A stretch of 64,000 nucleotides of DNA from Tannerellaceae bacterium (lineage in GTDB: Bacteria; Bacteroidota; Bacteroidia; Bacteroidales; Tannerellaceae): contig JAJPZJ010000059.1 of assembly GCA_021204405.1 (NCBI GenBank), positions 1-64,000 on the forward strand, in the 5' to 3' direction. The stretch's first letter is position 1; each line of letters starts with the position of its first letter. The position numbers were made by a program, and so were the translations under genes. Positions 50,645 through 59,502 of this stretch are shown piece by piece. The notes beneath the pieces were generated by a model. That model did no database searches. It saw only the letters and a program-made list of their open reading frames with translations, and was not told the DNA's origin.

Positions 50645-53600
50645 TCAGAATACAACATTTACTCCCAGGTTGAAAGAATGTGCTTTCGGGTAGTTAAAGA
50701 ATTCTACACCTTGGGCAAAGGTATCGGTATAGTTGGTTGTTTCCGGATCGTAGCCTTTGTATTTGGTGATCAGGAAAAAGTTCTGTGCATTCACATAGAA
50801 ACGTACTCTATCCAGTTTAACAGTGTTGACGATACGATAGGGTAAGGTATATCCAAACACGATATTGCTACCACGGATAAATGAACCATCTTCGATATAA
50901 TGGCTGTTCAGTTTCAGTTCTGAGCCATCCCCCTGTGAGTCTACGCGTACACTGGCAATAGGGGTGTTCTGGTTTTGTGGTGTCCAGGCATTTAATACGG
51001 TGGTAAGCGAGTTCGACAGGGTCTGGCGGTCTTCTACGGTTGCGTAGTCGAGCCTCATAATATCGTTGCCGTAGCGGAAAGAGAGATCGAAAGAGAAGTC
51101 AAACTGTTTGTAACGCATGGTTGAGCTCAGGTTACCTTCAAACTTGGGTAAGCCATTCCCGATAATGGTACGGTCGTTCGAGTCTACTTTACCATCGTTA
51201 TTTAGATCTGCAAATTTCAGGTCGCCCGGTTTCTTCCCATAGCGGGCAGCTTCGTCGGCTTCGTGAGTTCCCCCAGGTTCCTAATCTAACATATCCTACG
51301 TACGAGTTTACAGCCTCTCCTACCCGCAGGATGTTTGTTATATCCAGGAAGTAAGGCCCCATGTAAATATCTTCGTTTTCTTCTCCGAGTTTCAGGATTT
51401 TATTACGGTTAGCAGAGATAATAAAGTCGATGCCCCACGAGAAATCTTTGGTGCGGATTGCATCGGCATTCACTGCCAGTTCCCAGCCCCGGTTACGGAG
51501 GTTGCCGATATTTTTCATTACGGTTGTGTAGCCCGATGTTGCTGTAACAGGAGCATCCAACAATAGGTCTTCTGTTTTCTTGGAATAATAGTCTACCGAA
51601 ACATTCAGGCGGCTGTTGAAGAAGCCCATATCAAGCCCAACGTCAAACTGTCTGGTCTTTTCCCATTTCAGGTCGGGATTCGGAATGCGGCCGCGGCCGA
51701 TACCGTTGTAGCGGTTACCGTCGAAAATTCCTGTATAGCTTCCGGTGGCAGAGATAGAGCGGAAGTTAGGGATTGCATCATTACCGGTTAATCCGTAACT
51801 GGCGCGTAGCTTCATATTGGACAGAAAGGTAAGTGGTTTCATAAACGACTCTTCGGTAATACGCCACGCCAGTGCAGCCGATGGGAACGTAGCATACCGG
51901 TTGTTCTTACCAAAGCGCGACGATCCGTCGATACGGGTAGTAAGGGTTGCCAGATACCGGTTATTATAGGCATAGTTGACACGGGCAAAGTAAGAGTTCA
52001 TACGCCATTCATCCCAGTCGGATGATCCGGGGCGCGGGTTACTTCCGGCTCCGAGGTTGTGGTATTGATAAAAGTCGTCGGAAAATCCATGCGCTTCGGC
52101 CACTACCTTTTCCCAGTTGTTTTTGTTCCAGCTGGCTCCTGCCATTACGTTCAGGCTGTGTATTTCATTAAATACATTGGTGTAGGTAAGGTAGTTTTCA
52201 TTTTGCAGGTAAATGGTTCGTTCGGTAGTGATCTGTGCAACTCCCTGTTGGTCTTTTGCAATTGCACTCAATTCGCGGCCATTATACACATCATCTTTCA
52301 GCCAGATAAGTTGTGCGGAAAAAGAAGATTTTAATTCGAGACCTTTAGCCAACAGCAGGGTGATATTAAAATCGCCGAGCCCTTTGGTAGTAGTGTTCTT
52401 CCGGATCATATTCTTCAAAAGATTTACCGGGTTTTCACCGTTTTCGGTACCTGCATGTTGTGCATTGGTTCCCCAGCTTCTGTCCGGATTGGTTACCGGG
52501 ATAATAGGCAGGGCTTCCAATAACATACGGGTAGAATTCAATCCGCCCGGCCCTTCGGATGGCCCTTGTCTTTCGGTATGCAAAACGGCCAGGTTCATAT
52601 CTGTTTTGAGCCAGCTATTTACCGTATACGAATTGGTTAGTTTAGCCGTATATTTAGTATAATAGGATTCAAGCAAAATACCCTGGTTATTATCGTAACC
52701 TAGTGATAAAGAAGAGGCCTGTTTGTCGGTACCTCCGGCAATAGACAGCGAATGATTGGTAGATACTGCTGTACGGGTAGCCTCTTTCTGCCAGTCGGTA
52801 TCGTATTTGGGTGTACCGTCGGCATTGAAAAGGTCGGGTTCAAGGGTGGCATAGTCGGGCATTTGGCGCCCTTCCACATAGCCCCATACCTGCCGTTCCA
52901 TTTCCATATACTGGGCAGAGTTTAATACATCTATTTTACGGTCGGACGGCAGGTAACCAATACCCACGCTTCCGTTGTAATTTACTTTGGTGGCTCCGGC
53001 TTTCCCTTTTTTAGTGGTTACAAGGATCACGCCGTTGGCTCCACGTGCTCCGTAGATTGCTGTAGAGGAGGCATCTTTCAGCACGTCTACCGATTCGATA
53101 TCAGCGGTGTTGAGCATTCCGAAGTCAACCCCGATCACACCGTCTACTACAAATAGCGGGTCGTTGGTTGCATTGATAGAGTTATATCCGCGGATATTTA
53201 CTTTGAATATACCTCCGGGCAGCCCGCTATTATTATTGATATTGAAACCGGCTACTTTTCCCTGTAGTGCACCCAATGGGTTGGCCGAGGTTTTAGCCAG
53301 GATCTTTTCACTGGATATATTGGCTACAGAGCCTGTGAGGTCTGACTTCTTAATGGAACCGTACCCGATTACCACTACTTCATCCAGTACCTGTAGGTAT
53401 TCTCTCATGGTGATATGCATGAAAGAGTTGGTAGCCTAGTATTCCTGTTGCTGGTATCCTATGTATGAGAATACCAGTACGGCATTCCCGTTTGTTACTC
53501 TCAAGCTGAAATTACCATCGATATCAGTAATTGTACCGATTGTTGTTCCTTTCACCCCGGCATTTACTCCGATCAACGGATTATCCTGTTCGTCGACCAC

Positions 53601-53717
53601 CTGGCCGCTAACCTCTATGCCACCGGCCTGTTGTGGCGCAGGTGCAGCCTGTTCTGCCCTGAGCAGAGGTAGGCACAGCATACAGCATATGATATAAATT
53701 ATAGATTTGGTTTTCAT
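50645..53717 (-). pseudogene. SusC-type TonB-dependent transporter of PUL 2, one stop and one frameshift
   Basis: A signal peptide (KSIIYIICCMLCLPLLRAEQ), a carboxypeptidase-like domain (VSGQVVDEQDNPLIGVNAGVKG), TonB-box region LQVLDEVVVIGYGSIKKSDL, plug (NIRGYNSINATNDPLFVVDG) and SusC barrel make ~1020 residues. There is no STN domain, which fits control by a LacI repressor instead of sigma/anti-sigma. TAG at 53436-53438 (QQQEY*ATNSF) is explained by CAG to TAG within CCAGG. A G5 run near 51270-51274 (four G gives GTHEADEAARYGKK) breaks the C-terminal part. Imports the oligosaccharide bound by SusD. Confidence 0.86.
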
Positions 53718-53889
53718 ATAAATGCTTATTAGACTGGTATGTAACTTACAATAGGTTTAAATCTATTGCTTCATAGTAATAAGATAATTAAGATTAATAC
53801 ACATGAGTTCGTTTGGTATACAGCAATACATTTTTTTCTTACTCTCAATTCATAGGCAATAAATTATTGTTTTTAACTAAATAAACATA

Positions 53890-53905
53890 GGTTAATCGAT
53901 TAAGT
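53890..53905. promoter_or_regulatory. Putative LacI-family operator 1
   Basis: GGTTAATCGATTAAGT is a CG-centred palindrome containing the perfect core TTAATCGATTAA, typical of LacI-family operators. It lies in the 298-bp gap between the regulator and the SusC gene it probably controls. Confidence 0.6.
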
Positions 53906-53956
53906 AAATTTATAAAGAGATCTTTATAAAGGCACCTCCTTTTCTATTATGCCTCT

Positions 53957-53972
53957 ACTTTAACGATTAAGT
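53957..53972. promoter_or_regulatory. Putative LacI-family operator 2
   Basis: ACTTTAACGATTAAGT shares its right half GATTAAGT exactly with operator 1 and is an imperfect CG-centred palindrome. It sits about 240 bp upstream of the SusC start and 44 bp from the regulator stop. Confidence 0.55.
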
Positions 53973-54015
53973 AAATTAAGATTTTACTAAAAAGGCTACT
54001 AACCGGATTAGTTAA

Positions 54016-55020
54016 CTAATTCAATTCTAATTGGGTTGACAAAACTACCTGGGTTTTACCGGTAACGGTATCGGGTTTTTCTAATTCACGCAAAAGGATA
54101 TGAACAGCCTGTCTTCCTATCTCCTTAATCGGTTGATGGGCTATATTCATATTAGGAGCCAATATCTCAAAACTTGGCATGGTATGGAAACATGCCAGGC
54201 TTATTTTATGCTGTATATCAATCTTATTCTTATAGAAATAGCGTAGGGCTTCCATACCCAGGTAGTGGGTGGTAAAGTAGAAGCCGTCTAAATCGGGCAC
54301 TTCTTCAAAAAGACGGTCGAATATGGTTATCAGGTCTTCTTCGTATGCGTCTCTTTTTACTTCCCGGTATAACGCCGGATCATAGGGCAAACCGGCATCG
54401 ACGAGTGCGGCTTTATATCCATCGTGCCGCAGGTTCATCACTAACAGATGGGTGTCGGTAGTAATAAAGGCGATTTTTTTCTTCCCTTGCCCTATTAATG
54501 AGCGTACCAGTTGATAACTACCTTCTTTATTGTCAACAATTACATAGTTGGTATTGAGCTCGGGAAAGAAACGGTCGATAAGTACAAAAGGGATCTTCTC
54601 TTCCATCAGTAATTCCAACTCTTTCCTGGAGTGTTTGGTGGGTGCAATGATCAGTCCGTCTACTCCTTTTGATTTGAGCATACGGATAATTTTGCTTTCC
54701 CGCTTGGAGTCGGCCTCCGAACTACAGAAAGTGAGTGAATAATTATGTTTATCGGCTTCGAGTTCTATCTCGCGGGCAATTTGAGCATAAAATTCATCGC
54801 CAATGGAGGGAATGACTAATCCTAACGTATGGCTACTTCCACTGATCAGGCTTTTGGCTAACAGGTTGGGATGGTAATTTACTTTTCGGGCATAGGCCAG
54901 AACCTTCTCCTGCGTGGCCATACTGATCTTACGCTCATCTCCCTTTCCTGACAGTACCCACGACACGGTGGTAGTAGATATATTAAGGGCATTTGCAATA
55001 TCTTTGAGAGATGCGTTCAT
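54016..55020 (-). CDS. LacI-family transcriptional regulator of PUL 2
   Basis: The 334-residue protein has the LacI HTH and hinge (SLKDIANALNISTTTVSWVLSGKGDERKISMATQEKVLAYARKVNYHPNLLAKSL, split here across helix-turn-helix and hinge helix). A periplasmic-binding-protein-like effector domain follows (TLGLVIPSIGDEFYAQIAREIE, GVDGLIIAPTKHS, IPFVLIDRFF, KKIAFITT). It is directly upstream of the SusC gene on the same strand. Three similar CG-centred palindromes lie around it, one just upstream of its own start, which suggests autoregulation and control of the operon. The effector is presumably a sugar released by the PUL. Intact. Confidence 0.92.
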   Translation of the reverse strand: MNASLKDIANALNISTTTVSWVLSGKGDERKISMATQEKVLAYARKVNYHPNLLAKSLISGSSHTLGLVIPSIGDEFYAQIAREIELEADKHNYSLTFCSSEADSKRESKIIRMLKSKGVDGLIIAPTKHSRKELELLMEEKIPFVLIDRFFPELNTNYVIVDNKEGSYQLVRSLIGQGKKKIAFITTDTHLLVMNLRHDGYKAALVDAGLPYDPALYREVKRDAYEEDLITIFDRLFEEVPDLDGFYFTTHYLGMEALRYFYKNKIDIQHKISLACFHTMPSFEILAPNMNIAHQPIKEIGRQAVHILLRELEKPDTVTGKTQVVLSTQLELN

Positions 55021-55043
55021 AAATTATTGTTAGAATAGAATCA

Positions 55044-55059
55044 ACTTAAACGATAAAGT
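55044..55059. promoter_or_regulatory. Putative LacI-family operator 3 (autoregulatory)
   Basis: ACTTAAACGATAAAGT, CG-centred and matching the ACTTWAWC-GATWAAGT pattern of operators 1 and 2, lies 24-39 bp upstream of the LacI start codon. Confidence 0.55.
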
Positions 55060-55182
55060 TGTCAACAAATATAAAGATTTATTTTAAGTAGTACTATTAA
55101 ATGATATTATTTATATTTTATTAATAAAAAAGGTATTGAAGTTAGTCGTGGTCACCAGATCATAAATTAACTGATTCTGCAT

Positions 55183-55372
55183 GTTAAGTCCTGCAAGGAC
55201 AGTCTATCTTAGCCCGGTACGAAGTGCTAGGAAGTAAGAATGTAGTAAGACGGGAGTGCTGTAAGGAGCAGATTTCTCTTATGTCGTACTTACAGCACTC
55301 AAAAAATTCAATCTCAAACACCCCAGCACTGCGTACCGGGCTAAGATAGGCCGTCCTTGCAGGACTAAGGGA
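55183..55372. repeat. Inverted-repeat element, family B copy 2
   Basis: The arms AGTCCTGCAAGGACAGTCTA... and ...TAGGCCGTCCTTGCAGGACT enclose the same nested modules as the copy at 31688: AGCCCGGTACG/CGTACCGGGCT and GAGTGCTGTAAG/CTTACAGCACTC. Together with operator 3 it fills the 400-bp gap between the regulator and the next gene. No gene seen. Confidence 0.7.
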
Positions 55373-55421
55373 GCTGTCCCTGGAAGTCTACCAGCCGTTG
55401 CCTGAAAGTCATTGTTCAGGA

Positions 55422-55955
55422 TTATTCCAGCACCTTTGTCTCTTCAACGGGCTTTTTCCTGCCATACCGCTCTATTAACCTCTGCAAAAAATCTGGGGTA
55501 TAATCGAAATAAGAGGGATTAAAATCGAGCCCTTCATCGATCACCCACTCCGGAAAATACTGTTGGGCCTCTTCGTAATATGGGATAGTAAGCCGGCGAG
55601 CAAAGTCGGTAAATTCGTAAAAGTTATCTACTTGGCAACTGTTGTAATGTTCTTCTTCTGAGAAACAACGGAAGTAGCCGGGATTGAGGAAATGCAATAT
55701 AAATGCATTAGCCACCGGCAGGATGTAGTCTAAGTGCAAATCACGATGGCCTATCTCTTTACCATACCGGTAACATCCCTCCCGCTCTACCTTTCTCCAA
55801 GGAGAAGCTCCTCCGTGGTGGACGATACGGAATCCGCCTACCCGCTCTCTGCCATCTTTTCCCGGATAGTTAAGCCATTCAACGAAGCCCTCTTCGGGAG
55901 AACTTATTATTAATCCGCATTCATCGCAAATAAATTGTTGTAATACTTTCATCAT
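55422..55955 (-). CDS. Hypothetical protein with N-terminal Cys pair
   Basis: The 177-residue soluble protein starts MMKVLQQFICDECGLIISSPEEGFVEWL, with a CxxC (CDEC) that could be half of a zinc ribbon. It then has a His-rich stretch (FRIVHHGGASPW, IGHRDLHLDY) and an acidic, aromatic C-terminus (YYEEAQQYFPEWVIDEGLDF). No signal peptide or membrane segment. It stands alone between the family B repeat and a divergent promoter. I do not recognise the family. Intact. Confidence 0.65.
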   Translation of the reverse strand: MMKVLQQFICDECGLIISSPEEGFVEWLNYPGKDGRERVGGFRIVHHGGASPWRKVEREGCYRYGKEIGHRDLHLDYILPVANAFILHFLNPGYFRCFSEEEHYNSCQVDNFYEFTDFARRLTIPYYEEAQQYFPEWVIDEGLDFNPSYFDYTPDFLQRLIERYGRKKPVEETKVLE

Positions 55956-56206
55956 AGCTCTGTTCTTTTAAGGTTTGTTTGCTTTAAAGGTAGTTATTAC
56001 CTGCATTAACAGCGATGTAAAAAGCAGGTATTATGCGTAAAAACGGTGTAGTGGTTTTCTGTATTTGGTTTTGCTCCTTGCAGAAATAAGCAGAAAAAGG
56101 TAAAAGGGAGTAAAATCATTGGTTTATTTTGATTAAAGCATACCATATAAACCAAATAGAAAAACTTTTTGGACTAAATAGAACATTCACTAATCAATAT
56201 CTTATC

Positions 56207-56214
56207 TACTTTTG
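56207..56214 (+). promoter_or_regulatory. Bacteroidetes -7 box upstream of the flavodoxin-like gene
   Basis: TACTTTTG fits the TAnnTTTG consensus and lies 25 bp before ATG 56239. A -33 element at the expected spacing is not clear. Confidence 0.45.
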
Positions 56215-56238
56215 CATAAAACAAAAAACAGTCCAAAA

Positions 56239-56853
56239 ATGAAAGTGTTACTTATTAATGGTAGCCCTAAAAGTAAAGGGAATACCTATCTGGCTTTATC
56301 GGAAGTGGCTTCGGCTTTAATGGCGAATGGGGTGGAAACAGAAATTATATCGATTGGAGCAAAAGCAGTGCAGGGTTGTATTGCCTGCAATAAATGTTAC
56401 GAACTGGGACGATGCGTTTTCCAGGATGAGCTATATAATAGGGTAAGGGAGAAATTACAAAGTGCCGACGGAATAATTATCGGGACACCAGTTTATTATG
56501 CCGGGCCTAATGGTTCACTGTGCGCATTACTCGACCGTATGTTTTATTCTGCCAGTGAATTGCTGGAGTATAAGCCGGCCGCATCCGTGGCTGTGTGCCG
56601 CCGGGGTGGTGCAAACGCGACATTTGACCGGTTGAACAAATATTTTACCATTTCCAATATGCCTGTTGTCTCTTCTCAATACTGGAATAGTGTGCATAGC
56701 TGTACTCCCGGAGAAGCAGCAATGGATGCAGAAGGTTTACAAACAATGCGTACCCTCGGGAAAAACATGGCCTGGATGCTGAAGAATCTGCATACCGGAA
56801 AAGAAGCGATCCCGGTAGCGGAAGAACCTCAAATAACCAGTTTCATACGATAA
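56239..56853 (+). CDS. Flavodoxin-like NAD(P)H-dependent FMN reductase (iron-sulfur flavoprotein type)
   Basis: ATG 56239 opens MKVLLINGSPKSKGNTYLAL, the FMN-phosphate loop of the flavodoxin fold. CIACNKCYELGRCVFQDEL carries a Cys cluster (C-x2-C-x2-C-x5-C-like), as in iron-sulfur flavoproteins of anaerobes. DGIIIGTPVYYAGPNGSLCALLDRM is the second flavin loop. 204 residues. It probably reduces quinones or other electrophiles in the cytoplasm. The AraC gene starts 3 bp after its stop, so the two form an operon. Intact. I prefer this ATG to one nine codons upstream because it starts at the first beta strand. Confidence 0.88.
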   Translation: MKVLLINGSPKSKGNTYLALSEVASALMANGVETEIISIGAKAVQGCIACNKCYELGRCVFQDELYNRVREKLQSADGIIIGTPVYYAGPNGSLCALLDRMFYSASELLEYKPAASVAVCRRGGANATFDRLNKYFTISNMPVVSSQYWNSVHSCTPGEAAMDAEGLQTMRTLGKNMAWMLKNLHTGKEAIPVAEEPQITSFIR

Positions 56854-56855
56854 CC

Positions 56856-57718
56856 ATGAAAAAGTTCGTAAAAGTACCTACCAATCTCGTGTCGGGAACC
56901 GGCTGCCAGCACTCCCTGAAGTTAGATGGCTGCTCGGTGATCGATTCATGTGTACATAGTACGAAAGGATCCGGGAGTATGTTTCTGGAAGAACATCTGC
57001 TGCTTTTTGTATTAGCAGGTAAAATAACATTTTATCATGGAAAACAGGTCTACACACTTGGGCGGAACAAAATGATATTATTTAGAAAGCAACCTACGTC
57101 AAATATGAAAAGGAGGGTGAGCCGGAAAATGATCATATTTACGAAAGCCTGATGTTTTGCCTGACGGATGATTTGATAAAAGAGTTCTTAACTCTTTCCA
57201 ATGTCAAAGTGCCCCAACTGGATGAAAAGGTAAAAACAGCGGTATACCCGATGAGTGAGTGCCTGGTGGCGTTTGCCCACTCACTCTCCCCCTACTTCCA
57301 GAATCCTTCGTCGGTGAATCCCGGACTTTTGCGGCTCAAGATTATGGAATTGCTTTATGATGTATCCGAATATAGTAAGAATGTGTTCCGCCAGCTTTTG
57401 CAACTCCGCCGTCCGGTTCGCGTGGATATCCGCCAGGTAGTGGAACAGTATTATGCCACTCCGGTAACCTTGCCGGAACTGGCTTTTCTTTCGGGACGCA
57501 GCCTTTCCAGTTTCAAACGGGATTTCCAACAAACATACAATGAACCTCCTGCCCAATGGATATGAACAAAACGGCTGGAGAAAGCGAAAGAAATGTTACA
57601 GAAAACCCAGCTTCCGGTTAATGAAATATGTTATTCCATAGGGTTTGAAAACGTATCGCATTTCTCCCGTATTTTTAAAGATCAGTACGGGTTTGCCCCG
57701 ACACAGGTCAGGCAGTAA
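56856..57718 (+). pseudogene. AraC-family regulator, one frameshift and one stop
   Basis: The N-terminal cupin-like part (SVIDSCVHSTKGSGSMFLEEHLLLFVLAGKITFYHGKQ) shifts frame near 57095, where one T is missing (RKQPYVKYEKEGEPENDHIYESLM when restored). The DNA-binding domain (LPELAFLSGRSLSSFKRDFQ, then NEICYSIGFENVSHFSRIFKDQYGFAPTQVRQ) is cut by TGA at 57563-57565 (PAQWI*TKRLEKA), where family members usually carry Arg or Leu, so CGA to TGA is likely. About 287 residues if whole. It should regulate the flavoprotein gene with which it is co-transcribed. Confidence 0.8.
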
Positions 57719-57737
57719 TCCATTAAAATCATTCCCA

Positions 57738-57836
57738 GTTCCCCGCGCAGGCGGGGACCGCATCAAAGCAGACAGAAAACATCTTCTTATATTTGAAACG
57801 GTCGGTTGCTTTGCGATCCCCGATCAAGCCGGGAAC
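57738..57836. repeat. Family A 99-bp inverted-end repeat
   Basis: Left end GTTCCCCGCGCAGGCGGGGA, right end diverged to ATCCCCGATCAAGCCGGGAAC. The spacer has TATATTTGAAACGG, in the same orientation as the copy at 40357. Located between convergent genes. Confidence 0.75.
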
Positions 57837-57848
57837 AATTACAAACAA

Positions 57849-59265
57849 TCAATTCTTCTTTTGTGTATCGAAAAAACGGATTAGGTGGTAAACCTGGTCG
57901 TTTACGTTGCGGGTGTGGTTAAGGAGGCCAGTCCACGGACGATAATCGCGGTCTACCACTCCCTTATTCGAGTCGCGGTTAGACGGATCAGTGGAAAGAT
58001 CTTCTGGGTCATTATCCTGGTAACGGAACCAATGCCATCCTACACTATAGGGGCTTTGCAACAGCCCAAGAGTGAAATTTTCATAGAAAAGTCCCCGGTC
58101 GTTCTGGGTTTCTACGTTCCAGCCGGCACCTGTAGCGTTAGGTAGCCCCGAATCTTCTCCTTTAGTATACCATTCGGTAATCAGGAAAGGTTTACCCGAC
58201 CATTGTCCCCACGCTTCGAGTTGCTGCTGGTCGGGTTCCCATTTGCGGTAATGGTTGATAGAGATGATATCCATGTATTTACCAGCTACGCGGAAGATGG
58301 CCGGGTTGGTCAGTTCCTGTCTGGGCTCCTGGTTGAAGCGGCAGCCCAGGTACATATGATTCGGGTCTATCCGGCGCAATACGGAAGTGACCTTTTGCAT
58401 ATAAGTTTCAAAGAAGAATGCAGAGAATTCTAGGCGGTCGTCTGCTGTAATATCTGCCAGGGTAGCGTTTTCCCCTTTCCGTTCGTCCAGCCATTTACGA
58501 GCTGCCAGATACCCGGGTTCATCTTTTGCAAGATAAAGTAAATGGCAGTCCAGCGCATCTGTATACCAGGGTAATTCATTATCGGTAAAGTAACCCAGCA
58601 GATAAGGATCCTCTTTATATTTAGCCAACGGGGCAAGCGACTTTTCCACATAGTGCTCAAACTCCTTATCAAATACCATAGGAAGATCAAAACGATAGCC
58701 CTGCCAGCCGGCAACCAGATACGAGCCGCCGTATTTCTTTCTCTGGTCACGGTTATAATTTCCCATCGGACTAACAATGATTGTATAGACCAGTGGAGAT
58801 TCGGTGTTGCGCATATCTTCTACAGCCGACCAGGCGCCTGCTCCGTTAAAGCCATATGACCGTAACATCTTTGTTTCGGCTTCCAGCCAGCCAGCACGTG
58901 TTCCGAATTTCTCTTTTAAAGCCTGCTGTTGTTTCTCTGAGCGGCCGGGTTCGTAAGCTACGACAGCCCGGTGGTGGAAGGGATAGCCTTCGGGGTCGAT
59001 AATCCACCAGCGGCCATCGATCTGTTGGGTACGGAAAAAGCCGGTTGCTTCCTGTTGGTTTACTTTATAACCGCCGTATGCAGATAAGGCTGGTGATTTC
59101 TTTTTTTGTAACCTTTCAGGTTCTCTACGATGAGGGCCTGGTAAGTTTCCCAGTTTTCTACGGTACTGTTTTCACGTGCCCGTACGGAAATGGTTTTACT
59201 ACCGGATTGTGCAAGCAGGCAGGTGCCTGTGAAAAGCCATAAAAAAGCGTTGTTGTTATTTTCAT
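57849..59265 (-). pseudogene. Agarase-like (GH50-related, clan A) glycoside hydrolase, two frameshifts
   Basis: The C-terminal ~340 residues are continuous from MLRSYGFNGAGAW and include GYFTDNELPWYTDAL (acid/base Asn-Glu), SINHYRKWEPDQQQ and KPFLITEWYTKGEDSG (nucleophile Glu), then GWHWFRYQDNDPEDLSTD. The reading continues upstream through WWIIDPEGYPFHHRAVVAYEP to a signal peptide once two slips are repaired: A7 near 59105 (eight A) and T6 near 59247 (seven T; LFLWLFTGTCLLAQ). Length ~470 residues. It resembles beta-agarase-type enzymes, but substrate cannot be assumed. Downstream of the PUL 3 SusD, same strand. Confidence 0.7.
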
Positions 59266-59347
59266 ATGAAAGCGTTTCTAAGTAAAAAATGTTGGATATC
59301 CTGTTGGGAATATCAGGTAAATGACCGTAAGAGGTATGTGCTAGTCA

Positions 59348-59416
59348 GTTCCCCGCTCAGGCGGGGATCGCAAAGGAAAGGCCGGTTCTCATGCGGTCCC
59401 CGCCTACGCAGGGAAC
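59348..59416. repeat. Family A repeat, shortened copy (69 bp)
   Basis: Ends GTTCCCCGCTCAGGCGGGGA and TCCCCGCCTACGCAGGGAAC with a spacer of only ~29 bp. It lies between SusD-3 and the agarase-like gene, an intra-operon position parallel to that at 48912. Confidence 0.75.
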
Positions 59417-59502
59417 TGGGTGTGTTTATTCTTATTTTAGATGAAGGAGGTCAAAAGATCTCCTTCATCTGATTTTCCTGTTGGAGAGGATATATTTAGT
59501 TT

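Noticed and set aside
31609-59416. Family A repeats as a CRISPR array
   Set aside because: Copies are scattered over 28 kb, lie between unrelated genes, have inverted ends and a conserved spacer, and no cas gene is present.
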